Below are positions 10,797-24,183 of a stretch of DNA of 64,000 bases, piece after piece. Origin of the DNA: Homalodisca vitripennis (taxonomy: Eukaryota > Arthropoda > Insecta > Hemiptera > Cicadellidae). Positions within the stretch are counted from its first letter, which is position 1, and each line of letters starts with the position of its first letter. The stretch is taken from assembly GCF_021130785.1 (NCBI RefSeq), contig NC_060215.1, positions 119,808,501-119,872,500 of the forward strand. Direction: 5' to 3'. Position numbers and translations under genes: made by a program. Below the pieces are notes generated by a model. It was given only the letters and a program-made list of their open reading frames with translations, ran no database searches and was not told the DNA's origin.

Positions 10797-11960
10797 CTAT
10801 GAAACAAGTCTTGATTATCACACATGAATTTAACGATTAACCCTTCGCACACCACTAATAAATCCATTAACTTTACTATAATGCCAAGACAAGTAAACAA
10901 AGTTTGCTTCTTTAAATTCAAAGCTAATTATTACTACAGCTAAATTATAATAGGTGAAAGCAAAAAAATGTATACAACAGGGCATTTTACTTAAAATTAG
11001 CGTACTTACTGATAAACATATTAAAGAACTATTTACAAAACTGTTTTATTTAAATAAATTTTAACTTCATTGCAAAATGTAATTAAACTGAAAGTTTAAC
11101 ACTACACAAGATGAACAATAACAACGAGATAGGCTACATAGTAGAGGTGCGCTTGGGACAACCGAAAAAGCAGTAATACACGCCACGGATATGTTTGGTT
11201 ATAGCTCTGTAGGAGATGCAGAACTGACAAGCAGACAGTCAGAGTTAGACAAAGAGCGCTCACCTCCCACCTGCAGAGTAAAGGTCGTTTATAAATACAT
11301 CCTTGGCAACCGCGATAAGCACAGAGCGATCGCCAGGTATTTCGAAGGCCTTTTGTGAACTAAACAACTCTCCAAGAGACATAATCTATGATAACGGATA
11401 TAACTGTATTTGGCGTTTTGGTCAAAGTCTTCCAGTATAATATATCCATCTACGGCATGGAAAGGGATAAGAAAAATTAATTGGCTGCCTCCTATCCTCA
11501 AATCTCGGATGTGTCACTACCAAAAAGGTTATACCAAAATCTCAAAATCCATTTTATATGGTGTCATACTTTTAATACATATAAAAGAAAACTTGTTAAT
11601 AGGTTTTAAAACTTAAGCACATACATTACAAATACTAGACAGGATACAGGTTTACAGGATACAAGTGGAAATATGACAATGATCTTTCTGTTATATGAAA
11701 TATTACATCTCGGCTAAGGCATTGCTATTGTAAGGCATTACCAATACCTCTGTATAACTGTAATGGATGGCATGTATACCCATGGAGAACAGTCATTATA
11801 TTATACACCACATACTCATCTCAAGTACTGCATTGCACCTACAAATATACTGAATAGTGGTGGTACTCCAATAGGTGTGTATATTGACAACTAACTACAA
11901 AATGCATTCCCACTTCCCCCTCCCCTCACTGGTGCATTATTTTTACCTCCGTAAAGTTCC
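10797..11960. other. Intronic DNA of gene A, one GC-richer patch
   Basis: Mostly AT-rich and featureless. The patch 11140-11500 is richer in G+C and holds an open minus-strand frame (11289-11501) with no recognisable motif. A donor-like AGGTGAGC on the minus strand at about 11261-11268 could mark an alternative first exon, but I could not connect it in phase to gene A. I call no gene. Confidence 0.35.
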
Positions 11961-12211
11961 TTGGTTTAAAAATAAAATAAATAAATAAAATAAAAATGCC
12001 TTTATTGAGGAGTGACACATCAGCTCAATACTGCTTTACAGCACAACTCCTAGTCAAAGAACTTACACTAAAAATAACAATTAAAACATATTCAACACAA
12101 ATTCAAAACTGACAACAAGAGTAAGAAAGTAATTAAAACACAATCAAAATAATATCAAAACTTATATGAAATAAACAAATAAATAAACTATCTATACATG
12201 TGAGACTGATA

Positions 12212-12360
12212 TTACTTCAGTCTCTTTTTGAAAGCCGAGACCGATAGCTGCTTGAGGTCACAGGGGAGATCATTATAAAGTTTAGGCCCGAAGTAGGAGA
12301 ACCCTCTCCTTCCCACCTCAAGCCTAACCCTTGCAAAATGCAGTAGCGCGTCCTGTCGGG
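12212..12360 (-). pseudogene. LINE ORF2 C-terminal end, cut off from its RT
   Basis: The frame encodes RQDALLHFARVRLEVGRRGF and then LYNDLPCDLKQLSVSAFKKR, the usual end of CR1/Jockey ORF2 proteins (YNxLPxxLK...FKxxLK), with stop TAA at 12212-12214. Upstream the open frame runs into the terminal repeat of the inserted DNA transposon, so its apparent first 70 codons are not LINE. It joins the RT frame at 14402 once the insertion is disregarded. Confidence 0.8.
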
Positions 12361-12363
12361 TAC

Positions 12364-14398
12364 AGGTTGGGACACACATATCCGCACCGCGCCCCGACAC
12401 GTCAGTCGGCCGTATGCTGACCGTCATACGGTGAAAGAATTGCAGCGCAGTTTTCAACCTGCAAGTCCACACATGTCCGCACCGACACCAGACCGCCGTG
12501 GGCCGCACCGTGCCCGCACCGTCACCGATATGTTTAGTTTGAATTTTGACGGGCACGGTGCGGTCTACGAGAGGCATCATATGTTGTTTACTGTTGCGTT
12601 CTTCTTTTTAAAACTATTTAAGTAGTCTACACGTTCTATTTTAGTGAATTATTTAGTATAGCCTACTAATTCTACTTCCTGTGTTCGCGTATAAAATCAT
12701 ATTTATTATTAAAAGTATTACATTTTCTTACCTTAGAGTAAACTAGTCATATTTTCTTATTGTCCGTATTTTCTTATTACAACAAATTTGAAAACCATGT
12801 TGTACCTTAAGTGATTTTAAAACAACTAAATTCGAATTATGAAAAATCTACAAACATTTTTCATTAATTAAAACATAACAAGCATGTAATTATTTGCGCG
12901 AAAATCTATTTTTCTTTGATGTATTGAAGTTTACTTGATAGATTTATTCCGGTATTTTGTAAGGGTCATATTTAGAATGTTTCTATGTCATTTTTATTTT
13001 TTTATTCTTTTCACTTCAATAAAGTAAAAAATAAATATATTTTATTACAATAAGATTTTCAAGCAAGAAAAACCCATGTTAAAAATAAATAATAATAAAT
13101 AATTTATTTCCCCATAATAACAAACTGAATATTACAAATAAATATTATTGCCAGTGCTTAATAATAATAATACTATGATATAACGTATTTACAATAGCAG
13201 TAAAATAACAAATAAAAAATGTTTTATACTTACTTTTTTTCAAATTTATGTACTTAGAGTAATAAAATATAAAAAGTAGGTTTACATTCCTTTTTAGATT
13301 TTCCTTTCTTTTTTTAAACTAATAATTAGGCCAATATATTTACAAAATAAGGGAAATTTAGGTACTCATAAGAGGCTGTGCCTGTGTTGGGGATACTATA
13401 TACAAAAAGGGTAAAAAATAAAAAATAGCGGAATCGAGCAAGAATGAAATGATAAAAATGAGTTATTGTAGCTTATGTAGTAAATGATGTACTCTTACGT
13501 TTCAAAGTTTAAATTTAGTATAACTAGTGTGCTGTATTAAACAAAAAGGATTTACGCATGATTTACAATTCAAATATTAGGCTTTACACACATGTAACAT
13601 TAAATATTATACTATAAATAATTATTTTATAATGCTCTAACGTGTCTATTTAAATATTATTATAATTAGCAGACAAGACTAACCATACACTAATGTATTA
13701 TCTTAAACAAATACTCAATATCATTTTGACCGATCAACCATACTCTATTTTTTTTAGAAAATATATTTATGTTTCTACTATTTTTGACTAATTCTGGCAA
13801 TACATTATTTGTCCTCGGAGCTATAAAAGAAAAACGTTTTGTAAAATCTGTTTTTTGTAAGTTCTCCAGTATATATTTTACAAATATTTACTATGTTTTT
13901 TACAAATTATTATAAAAGGGCTTGCGACATGGCAAAACTCTCTGGCATCACACTATAGCTCCTGGGTTTAACACAAAAAAACACTAAATATACTGTTCAT
14001 AGTGTATTTTGACCCGAAAATTCATTGCAATGAAACACAATAAACAAGAATTAATAGGGATAAAAATATAACCAAGATAATGATATTTACAAATTTTACA
14101 TACTAGCTGATTGTACAAAGCTTTACTGTAGCATTACAATGTTTCATTCACCAAAGCGATTAATAAAAATAACAACAATGATATTAACAATTTTCTCAAG
14201 CAATACTTAATCTTCCGAATATTTTTTAAGCATCTGTCACTTCGAATTCAAAAGAAACATGCTCTAGTACAAACAGTGAGATTGTTGCGCTCGGACTGCA
14301 TACGGACATGTGTGGCCTCACGGTAACCGAGCCGAGCCCGCACCGACAATCGGCCGACTCACGTGTCGGGCACGGTGCGGTTATGTGTGTCCCAACCT
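12364..14398. mobile_element. Non-autonomous DNA transposon with long GC-rich terminal inverted repeats
   Basis: The ends are inverted repeats of about 48 bp or more: the left begins AGGTTGGGACACACATATCC and the reverse complement of the right begins AGGTTGGGACACACATAACC. Both continue with CCGCACCG..CCGACACGT.AGTCGGCCG. It cuts an otherwise continuous LINE ORF2, with TAC at 12361-12363 and at 14399-14401 as a likely 3-bp target duplication. Subterminal DNA (about 200 bp each side) is GC-rich with repeated CCGCACCGTGCCCG-like boxes. The interior (about 12600-14200) is very AT-rich with no transposase. A 3-bp duplication would suit PIF/Harbinger or CACTA, but the superfamily is unproven. Confidence 0.8.
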
Positions 14399-14401
14399 TA
14401 C

Positions 14402-16368
14402 CGCGGAGAGCAACCTCCCCCCGAGTCACAAGTCTATCCACCAGGTACCACGGCTCCCGCGCCGCCAGCACACGGTGGACTAGAGTGCAAGTCTGCATCC
14501 TGCATACGGCTTGTGTTGGCAAAAGTCCGGCAGCATCCCGAAATGCAGACACATGCTCCCGTCCACGGAGGCTGAAAACAAAACGGACAGCTGCGTTCTG
14601 CAGTCTTTGAATACGGCTCATTTCATCATGCGTGATGCTATTGCCGTATGCAGGAAACCAGTAATATAGCACTGACAGAATTATTGATTGTACCAGTTGG
14701 AGCTTAGCTGCAACTGGTAGGATGGTTCGGTATCTGTACAGACCCCTAAGCCTCCCCAAAGCCTGTTGAGAAACATAAGTGATATGGTCAGAGAAGGTGA
14801 GACCATTGTCAAGCACCACGCCCAAAGTCTTGACAGCGTCACTCACCCTTAGCAACTCGTCACCAAGTTTGACTTGCACAGCTGCCTCAACGACACGTTG
14901 GATCATGGTGGGAGGTGCAACATGGATTACTGTGCATTTGTCAACATTCAATTTGAGACCGTGCCTTATCGACCATTGACTTATTCTCAAAAGATCAGAA
15001 TTGACTGCCACAATAGCCTGGTCGATTGAGTTCAGCTCATAAGACAGATGCAATTGGCAGTCATCAGCATACGCATGCACGTTGCAGTGACGCACACAAT
15101 CGGTTAGGTCGGCTGTATAAAGGGTAAACAAAAGAGGGCCCAGACAACTTCCCTGCGGCACTCCTCTCGATTTCTCGAGGGGATGTGAGACTTCGGAACC
15201 CATCTTAGTCACCTGTTCTCTGTTTTCTAAATAAGACTTAACCCAGGCAATTGCATCGTCCTGAAAGCCCAGATATTTTAATTTCGCAAGCAGTAATTCA
15301 TGGCTTATGGAGTCGAAGGCTTGAGAGTAGTCAAGCATAACTACAGAGCTACACCTGCCTCTATCCCTCGCCTCAAACAAGTCTGCAAACATATTCATCA
15401 ACGCAGTGCAGGTGCTATGGTTTCTTCTGAATCCTGACTGCAGTTTAGGGAGCAATCGTTCTGCGTTTACGTATTCAACAATTTGCCTAGTTACTAATTT
15501 TTCAAGGACTTTCGACATAGCTGGTAGTATAGATATTGGCCTCAGGTCATTGACATCTTTCGGGTTAGGTTTTTTTGACAAAGGGTGAACTATACTTGTT
15601 TTCCACTCTTTGGGAAACTCACCAGTTGACAACGATTTGTTCATTAGGTGGGTGATAGCACCAATGGCATATGGACTGACGGCTTTTATCATTAAAATAC
15701 TTATGTCATCTACTCCAACTGCCCTGGAGGTGATCTCATTTATAGCCGACTTTACTTCGTCCTCTAATATTCTCCTAAAAACAAAATTATTGACCAAGTC
15801 CCCACGTGTCTGTCGATAGTAATTGTTTATCAGTTCTTTGTCTGCTTCATAAAAGGATCCCATATTTGAGAAATAGTTATTTATTTCATTCACATTTATA
15901 TCTGCTGGGAGGTGGTTTTTGCTCTTTTTCTTCACTATATCACTCTGCTTCAGGCACTTCCAAAACCCCTTAGAATCCTTACAGTCAGTCAGTTTTTCAA
16001 CAAGGAAATTCTTTTTTTCTTTGCGTACAACACCGTTTAATCTATTTCTAATATTTTTATATTCTATCCAATCACGCTCTTGTTTAGTCTTTGTAAATTT
16101 TTTTCGTAACTTATTCTTCAATTTTGTTAAGTCAATAATTTCCTTATTTCTCCATGGTGCTTTCTTCTTCGTTATTCTTTTTGTCACCAAGGGTGCCAAA
16201 GAATCAAAAATACTTCTCACATTTGAAGCAATAAAACTATTTATACATCTCACCTCCGTCATTTCATAGGTACATTCCCATTTTACTTTACTCAGCCTGG
16301 CTAATGCACCCTCAATGTCAAACTTTGAAAAATCTCTATAAGTTACAAACTTGGCAACGGTTTTTTTT
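14402..16368 (-). pseudogene. LINE ORF2 reverse transcriptase domain (CR1-like)
   Basis: A long open minus-strand frame carries all RT motifs: PNPKDVNDLRPISILPAMSK, LQSGFRRNHSTCTALM, VVMLDYSQAFDSISHELL, GVPQGSCLGPLLFTLY, the catalytic HAYADDCQLHL, LKLNVDKCTVIHVAPP and VKTLGVVLDNGLTFSDHI. The thumb region with SRIQRLQNAAVRFVFSLRGR follows. The frame starts upstream of its first Met: it continues to the T8 run at 16361-16368, where a one-base shift separates it from the endonuclease frame. The 3' end of the frame as read (14226-14401) is transposon sequence, not LINE. Confidence 0.9.
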
Positions 16369-17139
16369 CTTTTCTACACATTAGACTGCAGTAAATGAGT
16401 TTATGGTCAGTAATTTTCATATTCCTGTGATCTAAAATACTCGAAGCATCAATCACCCCACACGTTTCAAGGTGAGTCGCTTTATTTGTTATTATATGAT
16501 CTATCAGTGTGGATGATGTGGCAGTAACTCGAGTAGGTTCCGTTATGTGTTGTACGCTATTTGTCATTTTTAACAGGCGACGGAGATGTTTGACTTCTTG
16601 ACAGTGACTTGACAACAAATTGATGTTAGTATCCCCAAGCATATGACTGAGTCCACTTCAACTGCGATGTCCACAAACAGTGCCTGAAAGAAGGAGTCGA
16701 GGCAGGTGCTACTAACACTAGGCGGCCTGTACACTATGGCAACGGCGAGCTTAATACCCCTTATTTTAAGGACTACAGAGATAAATTCTATGCCTGGATC
16801 CACGCTAGGTATATTCTTTCTCTCGAAAGTCAAACCTTCTTTAATGTAAAGAGCCACACCTCCTCCGGCTCCTACTATTCGGTCAGCTCTCAAAAGCGTG
16901 TATCCAGGTATCTCGTAATGGTCAGAAGGGGTGCTCGGACTGAGCCAAGTTTCTGATACTCCAAACAAATCCAAATAAAAGTCATCTATAAATGATGACA
17001 TCTCCTCGAAACCCGTGTTTAAAGAGCGCATATGTAGGTGCGCAAAACACAAGCTTCGATCTGCTCGTTTCCCGACTCCGGCGCGTAACCCGACCCCGAG
17101 CTCTCCTCCAGGAGTGGAAGAGAGACCGGGTCCGGGCAC
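16369..17139 (-). pseudogene. LINE ORF2 endonuclease domain, frameshifted
   Basis: The N-terminal part (16645-17139) holds LCFAHLHMRSLNTGFEEMSS and LFGVSETWLSPS (catalytic Glu), GAGGGVALYIKEGL and VYRPPSVSSTCLD. A shift near 16640 moves the rest to another frame with GDTNINLLSS, TSSTLIDHIITN and ITDHKLIYCSL, the GDxN, IDxI and SDH-type motifs. The family is the APE-like endonuclease that nicks target DNA for target-primed reverse transcription. The start of ORF2 overlaps the end of ORF1 by about 120 bases. Confidence 0.85.
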
Positions 17140-17810
17140 ACCCTCAGAGGCGAGACTACGATTTCTTGGCTGACGCTCGCCACCGAGTCCTCCATCACAC
17201 GGAGACTCGCAGGGATCAGCGCTCCAAACAGAGAACTCAGCCGCGAGACGCCCTCCCTGTTAAGGTGTCTTCCATCTCGGGCGAGGTGCCTCCTCGACAC
17301 CCAGCAGTTGGCCTCCACAAACATGACTCCAAAATTATTACACATTAAGTCAAGTTGAACGTTAAAGTCATGGAGGGCTTTATAGCTAATGTCGGATCGA
17401 ATAATTATGCTGTTTACGAAAACTTTTGAATTTGGAAAATTTTTCTTAGTCGTAAACAGCAAATCAGCCATGTCGTGAAGAGCCTCACGCTTGCCGTGGC
17501 CCTCGTTGAATCCTGGACCTCCCCTGTAACCTCTCCTCAGATTGTTCGTGCCCACATGAATATGTATAACTGAAAACCTGTGATTCACATAGCTCAACAA
17601 TACTTCTTTTAAATCAGTTATTCTAGCGCCTGGGCGACATTCCAGGATCACTTCTTCGCTAAGAGTACTTAGAATAGCGTGTCGAATCATTGAATCACCT
17701 AACACTAACACATTCTTAGAACTAGGTTTGCTAATATAGCTCAGATAAAGGATGATTATTATAAAGTATAAACTCTTTAATTTTCCCCTCAAAGGGTTGA
17801 CTTTAAACAC
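17019..17810 (-). CDS. LINE ORF1 with SGNH/GDSL esterase domain (263 aa)
   Basis: The frame is intact over 263 codons. Residues 38-44 (GDSMIRH) are block I with the nucleophile Ser40. Residues 87-90 (GTNN) match the GxND block III. DGRHLNREG at 179-187 is block V, with Asp179 and His182 as the likely catalytic pair. A hydrophobic stretch at residues 14-25 precedes the domain. Esterase ORF1s are known from CR1-like non-LTR retrotransposons; their role in retrotransposition is not settled. The start at 17810 is the first ATG after stops, and the element may be 5'-truncated, so the true N-terminus may differ. Confidence 0.85.
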   Translation of the reverse strand: MFKVNPLRGKLKSLYFIIIILYLSYISKPSSKNVLVLGDSMIRHAILSTLSEEVILECRPGARITDLKEVLLSYVNHRFSVIHIHVGTNNLRRGYRGGPGFNEGHGKREALHDMADLLFTTKKNFPNSKVFVNSIIIRSDISYKALHDFNVQLDLMCNNFGVMFVEANCWVSRRHLARDGRHLNREGVSRLSSLFGALIPASLRVMEDSVASVSQEIVVSPLRVCPDPVSLPLLEESSGSGYAPESGNEQIEACVLRTYICAL

Positions 17811-18021
17811 TTTTAAGGAACTAGGGTTTCAGGAAATGTTCACTAATACACAGGCAGTAAAGTGGTATATTACAAAATTTAGCTACCATCGATACATTTT
17901 TTATTTAATATTATAAGATTTTTCATAGTAAGACTAATTATTGTTTTAAAAACTTAACGAGCCATTTCATTTGCAATGCCTTAGACAAAACTTTTGAAAC
18001 TTGCAAACTTGAATATGCTAA

Positions 18022-19181
18022 CAAATCAGATTCAGATTCAGATTCAGATTCCTTTATTTGTCATTACACATTACAGAATGCAGGACAAGTGTCAACAACA
18101 ACAACAATAAATTAATAAGTTACAACAATTAATAACAGTCAATAATTAAGAAAGTTTATGTCATAATACTCTTGAACACTGTACAGACATTCATCCAATA
18201 AAATATGCTTAATACTATTCTTAAATTTATTTACAGGCAGCACCTTAAGATGTTGTGGTAAACAATTATACATTTTAATCCCTTGGTAGACGAAACTATT
18301 TTGAGTGAGAGTATAACAACACCTCTTTGTCACCAGATGTGGCCTGTATCTTGTGTTGTGTTCATGTACTGAGGTGTAATCCTCAAGAGTAGACAAATTG
18401 TTTCTTATGTACATTAAAACAGACAATACATAAATAGATGGCAGGGAAAGAATTCTTGATTTTATAAAGAGAGGTTTACAATGTGTTCTAGCTGATACCC
18501 CACATATTAATCTGATGGACCTTTTTTGCAACACAAAAAGTCTCTGAGCTCCATGATAATTGCCCCAGAGGGAAGTGCCATAGGACAATAGGCTGTGAAT
18601 GTATGCATAATAAACACATAATAAGGTATCTGTGCCTACACTATCTTTCAGTATCCTAAGTACAAATATACCCTTGCTAACACGAGTAGATAAGATGTTT
18701 ATGTGATTTTCCCATTTTAAATTAGATTGAATATTAATTCCAAGAAATTTTAAACTACTGGTAACATCAAAGTGACTTAAACTAACAGGTAAGTCAACAA
18801 CCTTCTCCATGTTAATACAAAGCTTGTTAGCAGCGCACCAATCATTTATTACTCTGGTTTGCTGGCTTAAGACTGATCTCATGACTTCAAGGCTCTTTTT
18901 TTTAACATACACACCTAAATCATCAGCAAACAGGTAACTACTAGCACCAACAGAACTTAAATTAAAAGGCAGGTCATTTATGTACAAAATAAACAGTGTT
19001 GGACCCAAAATTGAGCCCTGTGGTACGCCATGTTTAACATTTAAAGACGGAGAAAATGAACCATTTAGAAACACTGATTGATATCTATTTGTTAAGTAGG
19101 ATCTAAAAAACTTCACAGTAACATCAGTGAAACCATAAAAAACTAACTTATCAACTAGAATGCTTATAAGATATCTGAATA
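18022..19181 (-). mobile_element. 5'-truncated LINE with 12-bp target duplication
   Basis: The insertion is bounded by the exact 12-bp repeat TGAATATGCTAA at 18010-18021 and 19182-19193. The 3' end (low coordinate) carries a short GATTCA-type hexamer tail ((CAGATT)n, about 18026-18052) next to an AATAAAGG signal. It lies in the intron of gene A between exons 19421-19616 and 10671-10796, in the same orientation as the gene. Confidence 0.85.
18139..19181 (-). pseudogene. LINE reverse transcriptase, C-terminal two thirds
   Basis: One uninterrupted frame of about 347 LINE codons. It holds GVPQGSILGPTLFILYINDL, the catalytic YLFADDLGVYV, SLKFLGINIQSNLKWENHIN, a thumb segment LQKRSIRLICGVSARTHCK and a typical C-terminus (MYNCLPQHLKVLPVNKFKNS). 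The first five or so codons of the open frame (from 19197) are target DNA, not LINE. EN and the first RT motifs were lost by 5' truncation. Differences in the tail and motifs show it is another family than the esterase LINE next to it. Confidence 0.85.
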
Positions 19182-19420
19182 TGAATATGCTAATCATAAG
19201 ATATCAGTGAGCAGAATGTCTGAATGGAAATTTGTGAACACATGCCGGTCACTAATGCCGTTCCTTAATGGTCTTTTCATTATTAAAAGAGCAAAATGAA
19301 GTGAAAAAATAAAAAACAATTATTTAGTTACTTTAATCAAGTTCAGTATAGTATGGATCACTGTCATGATTCGGTTCGATGTTAAAAAATGAAGGTGAAT
19401 GGAAGAAGTAGCCTACTTAC

Positions 19421-19616
19421 TTTTGACCAATGCAGTGAGAGTCGCTAAGGTGGCTCTGAGGCCGGCCTGCTGCTTCAACAACTGTTCTTTCTGCTCCCGC
19501 ATATTCTCCATCACCTTACGCAGATCCTGCGCTACCTCTTCTTGCTCGGTCAAGTCTGTCCCCAGAGTGAAGTTACAATCCTCTAAGCTCAGCGTTCCAG
19601 TCTCCAAAGCCGACAT
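19421..19616 (-). CDS. Host gene A, internal coiled-coil exon
   Basis: On the minus strand the acceptor GATTGCAG is followed by 65 codons (MSALETGTLSLEDCNFTLGT first, LRATLATLTALVK last), one spare base, and the donor GTAAGT at 19415-19420. The stretch EQEEVAQDLRKVMENMREQK and what follows has the heptad spacing and charge of a coiled coil. Phase fits both neighbouring exons. I do not recognise the gene; a structural or complex-subunit role would be a guess. The 3' intron is about 8.6 kb because two LINEs and a DNA transposon inserted in it. Confidence 0.8.
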
Positions 19617-19878
19617 CTGCAATCATACGTTCTAGTGTGCTACTAATGTCAAACCGAAAATATCACTACTATTTTGAAAAGCTGATTTCTTAGGGATAAA
19701 AATTTTCAGGGTTGTATTTAAAACTTTCAGAGGAGGATAGATTTCAATCCTCGAAACGTAGTGATATTCTTTTGAAACATTAAAAATGGCTTAAGTCCAA
19801 AATCCTGTTATTTTTTCAAATTTACCATCATCAACAATAAATTTTAAACGATGAACTATTCTGAATTCATAATTCTAC

Positions 19879-19958
19879 CTGGTTACACCGCTGCTCCAGT
19901 TCAATTTTTTCTATAATATTCTTCAATGAAATTTCTTCCAAACTTCCATCTTTTTCAT
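19879..19958 (-). CDS. Host gene A, upstream exon seen
   Basis: An 80-base exon on the minus strand lies between an acceptor TTTTTAAG and a donor GTAGAA. Two bases complete a codon begun in an exon I could not find, then 26 codons follow (EKDGSLEEISLKNIIEKIEL, then EQRCNQ). The other two frames contain stops, and this frame joins the next exon without a break. It looks like the start of the same coiled coil. Earlier exons must lie at higher coordinates, beyond the piggyBac insertion at 20011. Confidence 0.7.
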
Positions 19959-20051
19959 CTTAAAAATAATATAAAGTTACATACCAGCAGTTTTACAAAC
20001 CTAAGATTAACACGTTCCCTGCGTTGTTGTTATAATACAAAACTCATCTAG

Positions 20052-20165
20052 GTGCGGAACGAGTAACTGGTTACCCGTACATGAACATAACCTGTGTGCG
20101 TTACGAGTAACGGGTTACCCGTACATGAACATAACCTGTGTGCGTTACGAGTAACGGGTTACTCG
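20052..20165. repeat. 44-bp tandem repeat in piggyBac left subterminal region
   Basis: Units begin at 20052, 20096 and 20140 (2.5 copies), each starting GTGCG and containing the palindrome-like ACGAGTAACGGGTTACCCG. They sit just inside the left end of the piggyBac-like element, where transposase-binding repeats are expected. Confidence 0.85.
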
Positions 20166-20696
20166 TTGTGCAGCAAACTTTCTGCGCATCATTTCTCAGC
20201 AACCGAATACAACAGAGTGCTCTAGGTTAGTTTGGGAGAACTAAAACGTTCTTGTTGACTGTGTGGCAACTCAGGAAGAGAATCTGACGCCATTAAACGA
20301 GTAACCGGTTACTCGCTACGCACACTAGTAAAGTAATGTTATTTATTAGTAATAGTAAATCTATTATATAAGAAAAATTAGTATTTGCGAAGTTTTGTCA
20401 TGTAATCTATTTACAAATATCACATATTTAGAGGAAGCAGAATAAAAACTACGTTTTAATTTTGTTTATGAATATATTTTATAAAGATAGAACAACAATT
20501 TATTGTATACAATGTATGCACATACTAGAAACAGCTAAAAAACTTAAAATTACAGTTAAGAACATTTACTGTACAGAAAAATATTTAAATCTAAAATCAA
20601 GAGTACTGCTAAATTATCCATTTAAAGTTTAACAGGTTTCAATTTAATTTTCAAATTTATTTGTTGTCAGTCCACAATTAAGTCTGGCTGATTTAT

Positions 20697-22630
<1,934 letters not shown>

Positions 22631-22905
22631 AATGTCAGGATCGATGCTACTCGGAACGACGGAAGCTAACCCCTTGAAGTAGTTGCGTATTAGTTACAAG
22701 TACTAAACTATGCCGACTTCGTTTAGCACGTGGCGGGTTATCACCACCATCCGAACTCATGATGAAAACAAATATGTACGTAAACCCAAACACGACTCAG
22801 AACAGTACACCACGCACAAAACAATTCAGTCACATCACCGTTGTGCCGGTGCGAAGCACGTGTGTTGGAATAGACAAGCGCTTTGTGGGGAAACGTTTGA
22901 ACTAT

Positions 22906-23156
22906 ACGAATAACCGGTTACTCGTTCCGCACAAAATTAAAAAGTTATAACTGCAGTGCGTCACGAGTAACCCACTACTCGTTATGAGATTTACAGTTTT
23001 AAAGACTATTTCGAAAATAACATTTCCAAAATTACAACTTTCATTTACCACAAGCTTTTGGTTCAGGAAAAAGAGCGTACGCACTGGGGTGAACACTTTG
23101 ATGTTTTTCCTCTGCACGTAAATTTAAGGTGTGTTACGAGTAACCGGTTACTCGTG
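22906..23156. repeat. Palindromic subterminal repeats at piggyBac right end
   Basis: Three copies of the motif centred on ACGAGTAACCGGTTACTCGT lie near 22906-22926, 22965-22986 and 23136-23156, matching those at the left end (20048-20165 and about 20298). The last copy is a perfect 20-bp palindrome. Their presence only near the two ends suggests transposase or host-factor binding sites. Confidence 0.8.
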
Positions 23157-23385
23157 GCGCAGTGAACGTGTTAAATATAAATTTCACTTCAATTATTTTG
23201 CACTGAAAATAGTACCACATTGGCTCAATAGTAGCACGCTCGACTTATAATTAAAGTAGACTCACTCTGCACTTGACTCAGTCTATTCTCAGGTACCCTC
23301 TCTCAGTTGATCATTCAGTAAGAAAACTAAAACGGCGTTTGGGAATCATACATGGTTTGGAAGTTAATTTAATAAAAAGGACAGC

Positions 23386-24162
<777 letters not shown>

Positions 24163-24183
24163 CACTTACTGTGTGGTCATCTT
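24163..24183. other. Junction filler between duplicated promoter DNA and Maverick
   Basis: The 21 bases between the end of the duplicated host DNA and the start of the Maverick left arm contain a second GGTCATCTTACT, identical to the 12 bases just before the junction (24148-24159). A short copied filler is typical of microhomology-mediated or templated end joining. Confidence 0.7.

Larger units (their letters stand above)
11966..17830 (-). mobile_element. CR1-like LINE with SGNH-esterase ORF1, split by a DNA transposon
   Basis: The minus strand carries, in order, an SGNH-esterase ORF1 (17019-17810), an endonuclease (about 16370-17139), a reverse transcriptase (14402-16368) and, after an inserted element at 12364-14398, the ORF2 C-terminus (12212-12360). 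A 3' UTR follows, with an AATAAAG signal and an ATTTATTTATTTTATT-type tail near 11970. An esterase in ORF1 is a published trait of CR1-like elements. The 5' end is not clearly defined; the first ATG of the open frame is at 17810. At least two frameshifts in ORF2 make the copy inactive. Confidence 0.85.

Noticed and set aside
14226..14401. Last 58 codons of the long RT frame
   Set aside because: They lie inside the inserted DNA transposon; the LINE C-terminus is at 12212-12360.
16992..17348. Plus-strand 118-codon frame
   Set aside because: Antisense of the esterase ORF1/endonuclease overlap; no motif of its own.
19399..19635. Plus-strand 78-codon frame
   Set aside because: Antisense shadow of the gene A coiled-coil exon at 19421-19616.
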